Of a stretch of 8,869 nucleotides of DNA, positions 1 to 5,657 are shown piece by piece. The stretch comes from JAAYBY01 sp964654125 (lineage in GTDB: Bacteria; Bacillota; Clostridia; Saccharofermentanales; UBA5734). The stretch spans positions 1 to 8,869 of the forward strand of contig CAZZGG010000105.1 of the NCBI GenBank assembly GCA_964654125.1, in the 5' to 3' direction. Made by a program: the position numbers and the translations under genes. How positions within the stretch are numbered: the first letter of the stretch is position 1; every line of letters begins with the position of its first letter. The notes under the pieces are model-generated. The model was not told where the DNA came from, ran no database searches, and saw only the letters and a list, made by a program, of their open reading frames with translations.

Positions 1-118
1 AGCCGGTAATCCGGCCCTTTTGCGCATCAATGAAATAGTATTGCCGATTGGCCTTTTAGTGGCAGGCCTGGTCCTTTTGGGCCTGGTCTTTTCCATGCTG
101 CGTTCGCGGCGCAACTAG
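1..118 (+). CDS. C-terminal fragment of a membrane-anchored protein (5' end outside window)
   Basis: Only the last 38 codons are present; the frame begins at position 2 and ends with TAG at 116-118. The fragment has a short polar stretch, then about 20 hydrophobic residues rich in Leu, Val and Gly, then a basic tail ending RSRRN. This is a single C-terminal membrane helix with a positively charged end, which by the positive-inside rule puts the last residues in the cytoplasm. The stop codon overlaps the stop codon of the convergent minus-strand gene. The family cannot be recognised from this piece. Anchored envelope enzymes such as D,D-carboxypeptidases have similar tails, but nothing here proves that. 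Confidence 0.6.
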   Translation, partial: AGNPALLRINEIVLPIGLLVAGLVLLGLVFSMLRSRRN

Positions 119-1122
119 TTATGGGGGGCAGGGAAGAAGCGCTCTAAAAATGTTGTCAAGGCGGCCAGGTAGGCCGAATCATCCTGGAAGGGTTTTGTTT
201 CTGCTCTGACCTGGCTGATCTGGGTCAGGTCAGGCAGCAGGCGCTCTCTTTCCTGGCTGACGGCCCGGGCCGGGCTGTCAGTGGGCTGCTGGATGATCAG
301 GACCGGTTTTAGGCAGGCACCCAGGATGGTGTTATGGTTGACAGCGCTGCTGCTGCCAGCTGAGATCCTGACTGCATAGGGCACGATCACAGGTAGGATC
401 TTTTGGGCCAGGCCCTGTCTTTGCTGCATCAGCTGGCGGATCGGCTCATCCGGCGAAGGAGCCGGGGAGTCCAGGATCAGGCCGCTGATATAGCTGCGGT
501 CCAAATCCAGCTTGGCCACTTCTTCGGCCAGGCCTTTTTTTTCCGTTTTATCAGCCGGCAGCTTTTGCCAGGCACCCAATACAGCGGCAGTACCACTGCC
601 AAAACCGTAGAGGATGACATCAGTGGTGGCGGCTGTCTTTTGCACATAGCGGATGGCAGCCAGGACATCAGCCCATTCAGCATAGCCAAAAGCCGAGATA
701 GTGCCTTCTGACTGGCCACTGGCCCTGAGGTCAAAGGAGAGCACATTAAAGCCCAGGCCGGTCAGGTGCTGGTAGAGCAAGGCGGTGGACTGGCCGAACT
801 GGAGCCGGTTCTTATCCTGGTCATGGACCAGGATAATACTGCTGACAGCACTTTGCCGGGCTGGCATATACCAGCCATAGATGGTGGTCTGCTCATCCAG
901 GGAAGGGAAGCTGACAGCTGAAAAGGGGGGCATGACATTACTGGTGAAGGTCTCCAGAGGCAGGCTGGGCCGGTGCAGGATCTTGTCAGCTTCGATAAAG
1001 GCCCAGACAGCGCAGCTGGCCAAAACAAGGGCCAGCAGGGACAAGAGCAAAATAACAGGCCGCAGGAGACGGCCTGGCTGGCGGCGGAAACTGATTTTTC
1101 TGATACTGCTGCTGCGCTGCAA
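115..1122 (-). CDS. Membrane-anchored alpha/beta-hydrolase-fold protein, probably non-catalytic
   Basis: The gene encodes 335 residues starting at TTG (1120-1122), preceded by a strong GAGGGGG ribosome site five bases upstream. A basic N-terminus is followed by one membrane helix (about 22-44), so the rest should lie outside the cell. The order of elements is that of YqkD/Bem46-like alpha/beta hydrolases: a strand ending in VH at 99-100, the D.R..G.S.G motif at 131-140, a nucleophile-elbow region at 170-181, and a final strand and helix at 272-330. The elbow reads G173-F-G-S-G177, so the nucleophile position is Gly175 instead of Ser. The oxyanion HG is H100-D101, and the usual C-terminal catalytic His is absent from residues 300-330. 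Asp282 may occupy the acid position. The fold is fairly sure; catalysis is doubtful, so a binding or scaffold role is possible. The gene stands alone on its strand with its own promoter. Confidence 0.8.
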   Translation of the reverse strand: MQRSSSIRKISFRRQPGRLLRPVILLLSLLALVLASCAVWAFIEADKILHRPSLPLETFTSNVMPPFSAVSFPSLDEQTTIYGWYMPARQSAVSSIILVHDQDKNRLQFGQSTALLYQHLTGLGFNVLSFDLRASGQSEGTISAFGYAEWADVLAAIRYVQKTAATTDVILYGFGSGTAAVLGAWQKLPADKTEKKGLAEEVAKLDLDRSYISGLILDSPAPSPDEPIRQLMQQRQGLAQKILPVIVPYAVRISAGSSSAVNHNTILGACLKPVLIIQQPTDSPARAVSQERERLLPDLTQISQVRAETKPFQDDSAYLAALTTFLERFFPAPHN

Positions 1123-1163
1123 CTTATCCCCCTCATTTACGCTCTATTCGTGCTGATTATATC
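1123..1163 (-). promoter_or_regulatory. Promoter and ribosome site of the minus-strand hydrolase-like gene
   Basis: Read on the minus strand, a perfect TATAAT -10 element lies at 1161-1156. A weak TTACCA -35-like element lies 19 bases further upstream. The predicted transcript starts near 1149 and carries the GAGGGGG Shine-Dalgarno sequence just before the TTG start. The -35 element is poor and the spacing long, so the -10 carries most of the support. Confidence 0.5.
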
Positions 1164-1180
1164 ATGCTGGCCTGCTTTTG

Positions 1181-1229
1181 TGGTAAAATCTTAAGCGGTC
1201 CCGCCTTCATAAAAGCGGGCCAGGGGAGG
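1181..1229 (+). promoter_or_regulatory. Promoter, leader hairpin and ribosome site of uppP
   Basis: An extended -10 element (TGG followed by TAAAAT, 1181-1189) lies about 45 bases before the uppP start; no good -35 is visible. The short leader can form a five-pair hairpin, CCCGC at 1200-1204 with GCGGG at 1215-1219. It ends three bases before the AGGGGAGG Shine-Dalgarno sequence (1222-1229). This promoter is divergent from that of the hydrolase-like gene and the two regions overlap. The hairpin is short and may have no function. Confidence 0.45.
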
Positions 1230-1235
1230 CATGAC

Positions 1236-2030
1236 ATGAGCATATGGGAAGCAATCTTATTTGGTCTGGTCCAGGGCGTGACAGAGTTTTTACCGGTGAG
1301 CAGTTCAGGTCACCTGACCTTACTGGGCCGGATCCTGGGCAGTGATGAGACAGCCATGCTTTCATTCACCACCCTGCTCCATGCCGGCACCCTGGTTGCT
1401 GTCATGGTCGTCCTGCGCCAGGATATCCTGGCGATCTTAAAGGACCTGCTCGGCATGAAGTTGCGTCTTCTAATCATAGCCTCCATCCCGGCTGCTGTCG
1501 TGGCCTTTTTACTGGGCGACTGGCTGGACCAGCTCTTTGGCGGCAGCTTTTTGGGCTATGCCTTTTTGCTGACCGGCCTGGTCCTGGGCTTGTCTTTACT
1601 GGGCAAGGACAAGGCTGAGCCGGACAAGGAAATTGACTATGCTGTGGCCGCCAAGGCCGGCCTGGCCCAGGCCCTGGCCGTGGTGCCGGGGATATCACGT
1701 TCCGGTATGACCCTGACAGCCCTGTTTTCCAGTCGGATTGAGCGGCAAAAGGCCATCCGTTTTTCATTTTTAATGACCATCCCGGCTGTTTTAGGAGCAC
1801 TGCTGCTGGATATCCTGGCTCTGGTCAAGGATGGCGCTGGTGCAGTCGCAGCCTTTGGTCTGGATAAGATCATGATCGGTATAGCAGTTTCTGGTCTGTC
1901 CGGCTATTTTGTGATGGAATTCATGCTGCGTCGCCTGACCCGGCGTGGTTATCTGGTCTATGCTATTTATGTATTTATTTTAGGCGGACTGGTTCTTTTG
2001 GACCAGCATGTCACCCATCTGGTGTTCTAG
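1236..2030 (+). CDS. uppP: Undecaprenyl-diphosphate phosphatase (UppP/BacA)
   Basis: UppP is an integral membrane enzyme that removes a phosphate from undecaprenyl diphosphate. It regenerates the carrier lipid for peptidoglycan and wall polymer synthesis, and overproduction is known to give bacitracin resistance. The 264-residue product matches the family length and is almost wholly hydrophobic. Both family signatures are present: QGVTEFLPVSSSGHL at residues 13-27, containing the Q/E-xxx-E metal and catalytic motif, and PGISRSGMT at 151-159, with the essential Ser/Arg. I chose ATG 1236 because AGGGGAGG lies six bases upstream and the protein then begins at the conserved MSIWEAI. An in-frame ATG at 1164 would add a leader foreign to the family and precede the likely transcription start. 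tsaD follows after 10 bases, so the two are probably co-transcribed. Confidence 0.95.
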   Translation: MSIWEAILFGLVQGVTEFLPVSSSGHLTLLGRILGSDETAMLSFTTLLHAGTLVAVMVVLRQDILAILKDLLGMKLRLLIIASIPAAVVAFLLGDWLDQLFGGSFLGYAFLLTGLVLGLSLLGKDKAEPDKEIDYAVAAKAGLAQALAVVPGISRSGMTLTALFSSRIERQKAIRFSFLMTIPAVLGALLLDILALVKDGAGAVAAFGLDKIMIGIAVSGLSGYFVMEFMLRRLTRRGYLVYAIYVFILGGLVLLDQHVTHLVF

Positions 2031-2040
2031 GAGATTTATT

Positions 2041-3105
2041 TTGGCCAAGGATGTTAAATCTGACCTATATGTTTTGGGGATAGAGTCCTCTTGTGATGAG
2101 ACAGCGGCGGCGGTTGTTAAAAATGGCCGTCAGATCCTCTCAAACGTGATTGCCTCCCAGGCCCAGCTGCACCGCACCTATGGCGGTGTGGTGCCGGAGC
2201 TGGCCTCCCGGGCCCATCTGGAGGCGATTATCCCTGTAATTGATGCTGCTCTAAAGGAAGCTGGCCTCGGCCTTTTTGAGCTAGACCTGATTGCCGCTAC
2301 CAGTGGCCCCGGCCTGGTCGGGGCCCTCTTGGTCGGACTGTCTGCTGCCAAGGGCCTGGCCCTGGCAACAGGCAAACCCCTGGTCGGGGTTCAGCACCTG
2401 GCCGGCCATATCGCTGCCAATTACCTGGCCGACCCTGATCTGGAGCCGCCCTTTATCTGCCTGGTTGTCTCCGGAGCCCACAGCCATATTGTCCAGGTCA
2501 AGAGTTTTACAGAGTTTACTGTCCTGGCCCGCACCCGTGATGATGCAGCCGGGGAGGCCTTTGACAAGGTGGCCCGCAGTCTCGGCCTGGGTTATCCGGG
2601 CGGACCCTTGCTGGACAAAGCAGCACGAGAAGGTGATGATATGGCCCTGGAGCTGCCCCGCACGACCATGGGCGACAGCCTGGACTTTTCCTTCAGCGGT
2701 GTCAAGACAGCGGCCCTGAACCAGCTGGGTCGTCTGGAGCAGCAGGCCAAACAAAAAGGCGGCCGGTGGCAGGATCTGGTTACGTTGGCAGATTTTGCTG
2801 CCAGTTTCCAAAGGGCAGTGGTGGATGTCCTGGTCGAGCACACCTTTATGGCCCTGGCCCGAACCGGGCAAAAGCGCCTGGTTATTGCCGGCGGAGTGGC
2901 AGCCAACAGCTGCCTGCGCGGGCAGATGGAAGCAAGGGCAGAGCAGGAGGGCGTTAAACTGACCTTCCCGCCCCTTATCCTTTGTACAGATAATGCTGCC
3001 ATGATCGCAGCAGCTGGCTACTATGATTATCTGGCTGGCAAGACAGCTGACCTTGCTTTGAATGCTGTGCCTTATCTGGACCTGGGTACAAGTGATGATT
3101 TATAA
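2041..3105 (+). CDS. tsaD: tRNA N6-adenosine threonylcarbamoyltransferase TsaD
   Basis: TsaD transfers the threonylcarbamoyl group from TC-AMP to A37 of ANN-reading tRNAs, working with TsaB and TsaE to make t6A. The product has 354 residues, near the family norm of about 340. Visible signatures are GIESSCDET (13-21), GGVVPELASRAH (48-59), the metal-binding pair H119 and H123 in HLAGH, DDAAGEAFDK (167-176), GYPGGPLLDK, DFSFSGVKT, AGGVAANS, and Asp317 in CTDNAAM. The usual SGGH motif reads SGAH (144-147), a mild variation. The start is TTG 2041, because AGGAG lies seven bases upstream and overlaps the uppP stop. The in-frame ATG at 2008 lies inside uppP and has no ribosome site. tsaB and tsaE are not in the window. 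Confidence 0.95.
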   Translation: MAKDVKSDLYVLGIESSCDETAAAVVKNGRQILSNVIASQAQLHRTYGGVVPELASRAHLEAIIPVIDAALKEAGLGLFELDLIAATSGPGLVGALLVGLSAAKGLALATGKPLVGVQHLAGHIAANYLADPDLEPPFICLVVSGAHSHIVQVKSFTEFTVLARTRDDAAGEAFDKVARSLGLGYPGGPLLDKAAREGDDMALELPRTTMGDSLDFSFSGVKTAALNQLGRLEQQAKQKGGRWQDLVTLADFAASFQRAVVDVLVEHTFMALARTGQKRLVIAGGVAANSCLRGQMEARAEQEGVKLTFPPLILCTDNAAMIAAAGYYDYLAGKTADLALNAVPYLDLGTSDDL

Positions 3106-3249
3106 TTTATACAGTATATACATGTGGATTATTCAAATTGGGAAAAGTGGAAAAGTTATCAAATAGTGACAAAAAGCGGCAATAACAGGCAAAATCTTCT
3201 ACTCAGATGTGGATAACTATGTGGATAGTGTGTATAAACCCGGTATATT
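3106..3249. promoter_or_regulatory. AT-rich gap with a cluster of DnaA-box-like nonamers upstream of smpB
   Basis: All boxes are read on the minus strand. A perfect DnaA box, TTATCCACA, lies at 3216-3208. TTATACACA, which fits the TTATNCACA consensus, lies at 3237-3229. Two one-mismatch copies are CTATCCACA at 3228-3220 and TAATCCACA at 3131-3123. Three of the four are packed within 30 bases in the same orientation, with starts 12 and 9 bases apart. The gap also has a perfect 8-base tandem repeat (GGAAAAGT twice, 3141-3156), a GTATATAC palindrome (3114-3121) and far more A and T than its neighbours. A weak promoter (GTGACA 3166-3171, CAAAAT 3190-3195) could drive smpB. No intrinsic terminator for tsaD is visible. 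Confidence 0.5.
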
Positions 3250-3259
3250 GGAGGAAAAA

Positions 3260-3736
3260 ATGGCAAAAAAGAGTCAAACTGGTAATATTGCGCGTAACCG
3301 CAAGGCTTACCACGATTACCATATCGAGGAGACTATGGAGGCCGGCATTGAGCTGGTCGGCACTGAGGTGAAATCCTTGCGCCAGGGCCAGGTCAACTTG
3401 CGCGACAGCTATGCCACTGTCCTCAATGGTGAGCTCTGGCTGGTCGGTGTGCATATCAGCCCTTATGAACAAGGCAACCGTTTTAATCATGATCCGCTCC
3501 GGACTAGGCGCCTGCTCATGCATAAAAGACAGATCAATCGCCTCAATGGTCTGGTCATGCAACAGGGTATGACCCTAGTGCCGACCAGCCTCTATTTTAA
3601 AAATGGCAAGGTCAAGGTGGAGATTGCTCTGGCCCGGGGTAAGAAGACTTATGATAAAAGGGCCAGTCTGGCTGAAAAAGAGTCAGACCGGGCGATCCAG
3701 CGGCGTCTGAAAGAAAACAGCCGTTATGATGACTGA
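3260..3736 (+). CDS. smpB: SsrA-binding protein SmpB
   Basis: SmpB binds the tRNA-like end of tmRNA and carries it into stalled ribosomes for trans-translation. The 158-residue product has the family length. Visible signatures are the N-terminal basic segment NIARNRKAYHDYHIEETMEAGI, the GTEVKSLRQG core with NLRDSYA, the HISPYEQGN loop, and the basic C-terminal tail with KKTYDKR near residue 130, which enters the decoding centre. The start is ATG 3260, because GGAGG lies at 3250-3254, five bases away. An earlier in-frame ATG at 3209 would lie in the DnaA-box cluster and add 17 atypical residues. The last 11 bases overlap the next gene. Its RNA partner ssrA lies downstream in the same window. 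Confidence 0.96.
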   Translation: MAKKSQTGNIARNRKAYHDYHIEETMEAGIELVGTEVKSLRQGQVNLRDSYATVLNGELWLVGVHISPYEQGNRFNHDPLRTRRLLMHKRQINRLNGLVMQQGMTLVPTSLYFKNGKVKVEIALARGKKTYDKRASLAEKESDRAIQRRLKENSRYDD

Positions 3737-4424
3737 CTGGCTGCCGGAAAAGTTAAAAAACAAGCTGCTTTATCTGCCGGATCTTTTAGAGCCGGCAGAC
3801 GCACCTGTCTGGTATTTTATTTTGCTGTTTAGTGCAGCTGTATTAACAGGCTTGCTGCTGTTTAGTTTAGCTGGCTTTATTTACCGGGAACTGGCCGGCC
3901 CGCAGGAGCTGGCCTACCGCCTGTCCTTGCTGGCCCTGCCCCTGCTGGCAGCAATTTTGCTTTACCAGGCCGGCCAGTGGGGGGCTTATTTTACTTTTGG
4001 CCTGGCCCTTTTAGCCTCGCTTTACTGGCAAAACAAGGTGAGGCGAAAAGTCCAGCTGCCGCTTTTACTCTGGGCTGCCCTGGCTGGGGCTGGTTTAGCC
4101 CTGGGTTTTCTAGTGCCTGTCCTGTTTATTTCCGGCCTGGCTTATCTATTTGTATTTTTGCTTTACCATTACCGCTGGCATAAGGCCAGCTTTGTTTTGC
4201 TGGTGCGGCTGGAAAAAGCTGCCCTTTTTGCAGTTGAGGAAAAGCTGGCTGCCTTGCAGCAAAGGCAAAGCGGCAGATATTATCTGGCTGGTCTTTGGGA
4301 ACTGGTTTACCAGGTCAGTCTCAGCCAGGTCAGCCAGGAGCTGCTGGATGATCTTTCCGGCCTGGCCGGGGTGCGCCAGGCTGTGGTGATCAGCCGGGCC
4401 AGGGGCCGGCATTGGCCGGATTAG
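3726..4424 (+). CDS. Five-helix membrane protein with a small C-terminal domain, DUF4956-like
   Basis: The 232-residue product has about five hydrophobic helices (roughly 29-53, 64-83, 85-101, 111-128 and 129-148). A soluble C-terminal region of about 80 residues follows, whose end (VYQVSLSQVSQELLDDLSG, then GVRQAVVIS) looks like a small ACT/ferredoxin-like domain. Helix order, the IYRE after helix 1, a basic loop after helix 3 and this tail recall DUF4956 proteins, as I remember the family. The family's GALSIVRFR stretch is not conserved, so the assignment is inference. The gene starts inside smpB (ATG 3726, or 3729) without a clear ribosome site, which points to translational coupling to smpB. 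Its role is unknown. It could equally be a lineage-specific membrane protein. Confidence 0.7.
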   Translation: MMTDWLPEKLKNKLLYLPDLLEPADAPVWYFILLFSAAVLTGLLLFSLAGFIYRELAGPQELAYRLSLLALPLLAAILLYQAGQWGAYFTFGLALLASLYWQNKVRRKVQLPLLLWAALAGAGLALGFLVPVLFISGLAYLFVFLLYHYRWHKASFVLLVRLEKAALFAVEEKLAALQQRQSGRYYLAGLWELVYQVSLSQVSQELLDDLSGLAGVRQAVVISRARGRHWPD

Positions 4425-4444
4425 GGCAATTTTTCTCAGCTGCG

Positions 4445-4477
4445 TATGCTACAATTAGAGAGACTAAAAAGGTGAGG
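4445..4477 (+). promoter_or_regulatory. Promoter and ribosome site of the holin-like/LCP-like/PP2C-like run
   Basis: An extended -10 element, TATGC then TACAAT (4445-4455), matches the TRTGnTATAAT consensus except for one base. No good -35 is visible, which is usual for extended -10 promoters. The predicted start is near 4462. An AGGTGAGG Shine-Dalgarno sequence (4470-4477) precedes ATG 4486 by eight bases. The element lies 20 bases after the previous stop codon, so the three downstream genes have their own transcription start in addition to any read-through. Confidence 0.6.
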
Positions 4478-4485
4478 TAAGTCAA

Positions 4486-4833
4486 ATGAAACTAGTGACA
4501 CGTTTATTAGCCTGTATTGCAGCCATCTTTTTGCTGCAGTATCTGCTGCCGGACCTGATCAGTTATAATGCTCCGCTGGACGCTGTCCTGACCGGGGCTG
4601 TGCTGGGTCTGGCCAACACCTATATCAGGCCTGTGCTGCGGCTTTTGACCTTTCCCTTGACTGTGCTCACCTTTGGCCTGTCCAGTCTTTTGATTAATGT
4701 GCTGCTGGTCCTTTTAGTGGCCAGCCTGATGCCCGGCGTCAGCCTGGCCGGCTTTGGGGCGGCCCTGGTCCTGGCCCTGGCTGTGGCGGTCCTGCAGGCC
4801 GTGATCGGGCGCATCTTTAAAGAACTGCGCTGA
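4486..4833 (+). CDS. Small membrane protein of the Phage_holin_4_2 (YvlD) family
   Basis: The 115-residue product has four hydrophobic segments (about 5-22, 32-44, 55-80 and 86-108). It shows the hallmark of the YvlD/Phage_holin_4_2 family: N44 with R48-P49, LTFPLTVLTFGL at 54-65, then N71 in the third helix. Despite the name, most chromosomal members are not phage holins. B. subtilis YvlD lies in the envelope-stress-induced yvlABCD operon, and the biochemical role is not settled. The gene has its own extended -10 promoter and a strong ribosome site. The LCP-like gene starts eight bases after its stop, suggesting a membrane-related role shared with its neighbours. Confidence 0.88.
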   Translation: MKLVTRLLACIAAIFLLQYLLPDLISYNAPLDAVLTGAVLGLANTYIRPVLRLLTFPLTVLTFGLSSLLINVLLVLLVASLMPGVSLAGFGAALVLALAVAVLQAVIGRIFKELR

Positions 4834-4841
4834 TAGTCAAG

Positions 4842-5654
4842 ATGGCAAGCTTTAGCAAAAAACTGGTCAAGTTTTCTTTTCTGGCCACAGCAGGTTTTCT
4901 GTGTGGCTTTGTGCTTTATTTCTTATTTTTACCCGGCCGGGCTGCACCACTTAAGCCGGACTATCCGCTCCAGCAGGTCAAGCCACTCCGGCCTGATCTG
5001 GAAAATATCCTGGTCTATTATCCGCCTGAGGCGATCTTGATCGCATCTTTTGACCAGGCGGATGCCTGTCTCAAGCTGAGTGGCCTGGCAGCCGGATCTG
5101 AACTGGAACTTTCCGCCAGGACCATGACCCTGGCTGACCTGTATGAAGAGGGTGGACCGGGTTTACTGCTGGCGACATTAAATGACCTGCTGGAACTGGA
5201 TCTACAAAAATATGTCCTGCTCGATGATGCTTTCCTGGCTGGTTTTATTGATAAGGCTGGTGGATTGGAGATGGATCTAACAGCTGATGATTTAGAATTT
5301 ATAAACAGCTGCCTGGCCGGGAAGCGGCTGGAGGTTGGCCCAGTCAACTTGAATGGTCAGGAGGCTGTCTGCTGGTCTAAAGCAGGACCTGGGCAGCAGC
5401 AGGAGCTCATGAGGGCGCTTATGAGCAAGACATCCGGCTGGCAGCTGCTGCCCTTGCTGGAGCAGGCCAGCCGGGCCAGGTCAAGCTGGCAGACAAATTT
5501 ACATCTTGCTGATCTGGTGCGCCTGGGCTGGCAGGGCATGGACAGGCAGGTCCTCTGGCATGAGATTGGGCCAAGCCAGCCTGGCCCGCTTGATTGGCAG
5601 GCAGAAAAGCTTGCCTTGGCTCTTTTTTTGGCGCCGGCCGGGCAGGAGGACTAG
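4842..5654 (+). CDS. Membrane-anchored LytR-CpsA-Psr (LCP)-like protein lacking catalytic residues
   Basis: The 270-residue product has a short basic N-terminus and one membrane helix (about 11-30), with the rest outside the cell. Residues 63-180 follow the order of an LCP domain: a strand (AILIASF), then LADLYEEGGPGLLLATLNDL (98-117), YVLLDDAFLAGFIDKAGGLEMDL (124-146) and the LNGQEAVCW strand (170-178). Active LCP enzymes transfer wall polymers from undecaprenyl phosphate to peptidoglycan and need the Arg and Asp of SIPRDT and the R..D..R..RQ helix. Here the first is replaced by a stretch around SGLAAGS (80-86), and the second reads GPGQQQELMRAL. The residues that bind Mg and pyrophosphate are therefore missing. 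No clear ribosome site is seen, and translational coupling to the preceding gene is likely. The fold call is good; loss of activity is an inference. Confidence 0.72.
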   Translation: MASFSKKLVKFSFLATAGFLCGFVLYFLFLPGRAAPLKPDYPLQQVKPLRPDLENILVYYPPEAILIASFDQADACLKLSGLAAGSELELSARTMTLADLYEEGGPGLLLATLNDLLELDLQKYVLLDDAFLAGFIDKAGGLEMDLTADDLEFINSCLAGKRLEVGPVNLNGQEAVCWSKAGPGQQQELMRALMSKTSGWQLLPLLEQASRARSSWQTNLHLADLVRLGWQGMDRQVLWHEIGPSQPGPLDWQAEKLALALFLAPAGQED

Positions 5655-5657
5655 ACT

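Noticed and set aside
2281..2871. Long minus-strand open frame (196 codons) inside tsaD
   Set aside because: It lies wholly within a confident tsaD gene. It is explained by GC-rich codon bias, and it has no family signature or ribosome site.
3106..3249. Replication origin (oriC) in the DnaA-box-rich gap
   Set aside because: The gap is only 144 bases, with no dnaA, dnaN or rpmH nearby and few boxes compared with a full origin. A regulatory or titration site is the more modest reading.
4486..4833. Phage holin, suggesting a prophage
   Set aside because: The Phage_holin_4_2 name covers many chromosomal YvlD-type proteins. No other phage gene is present and the composition matches the core genome.
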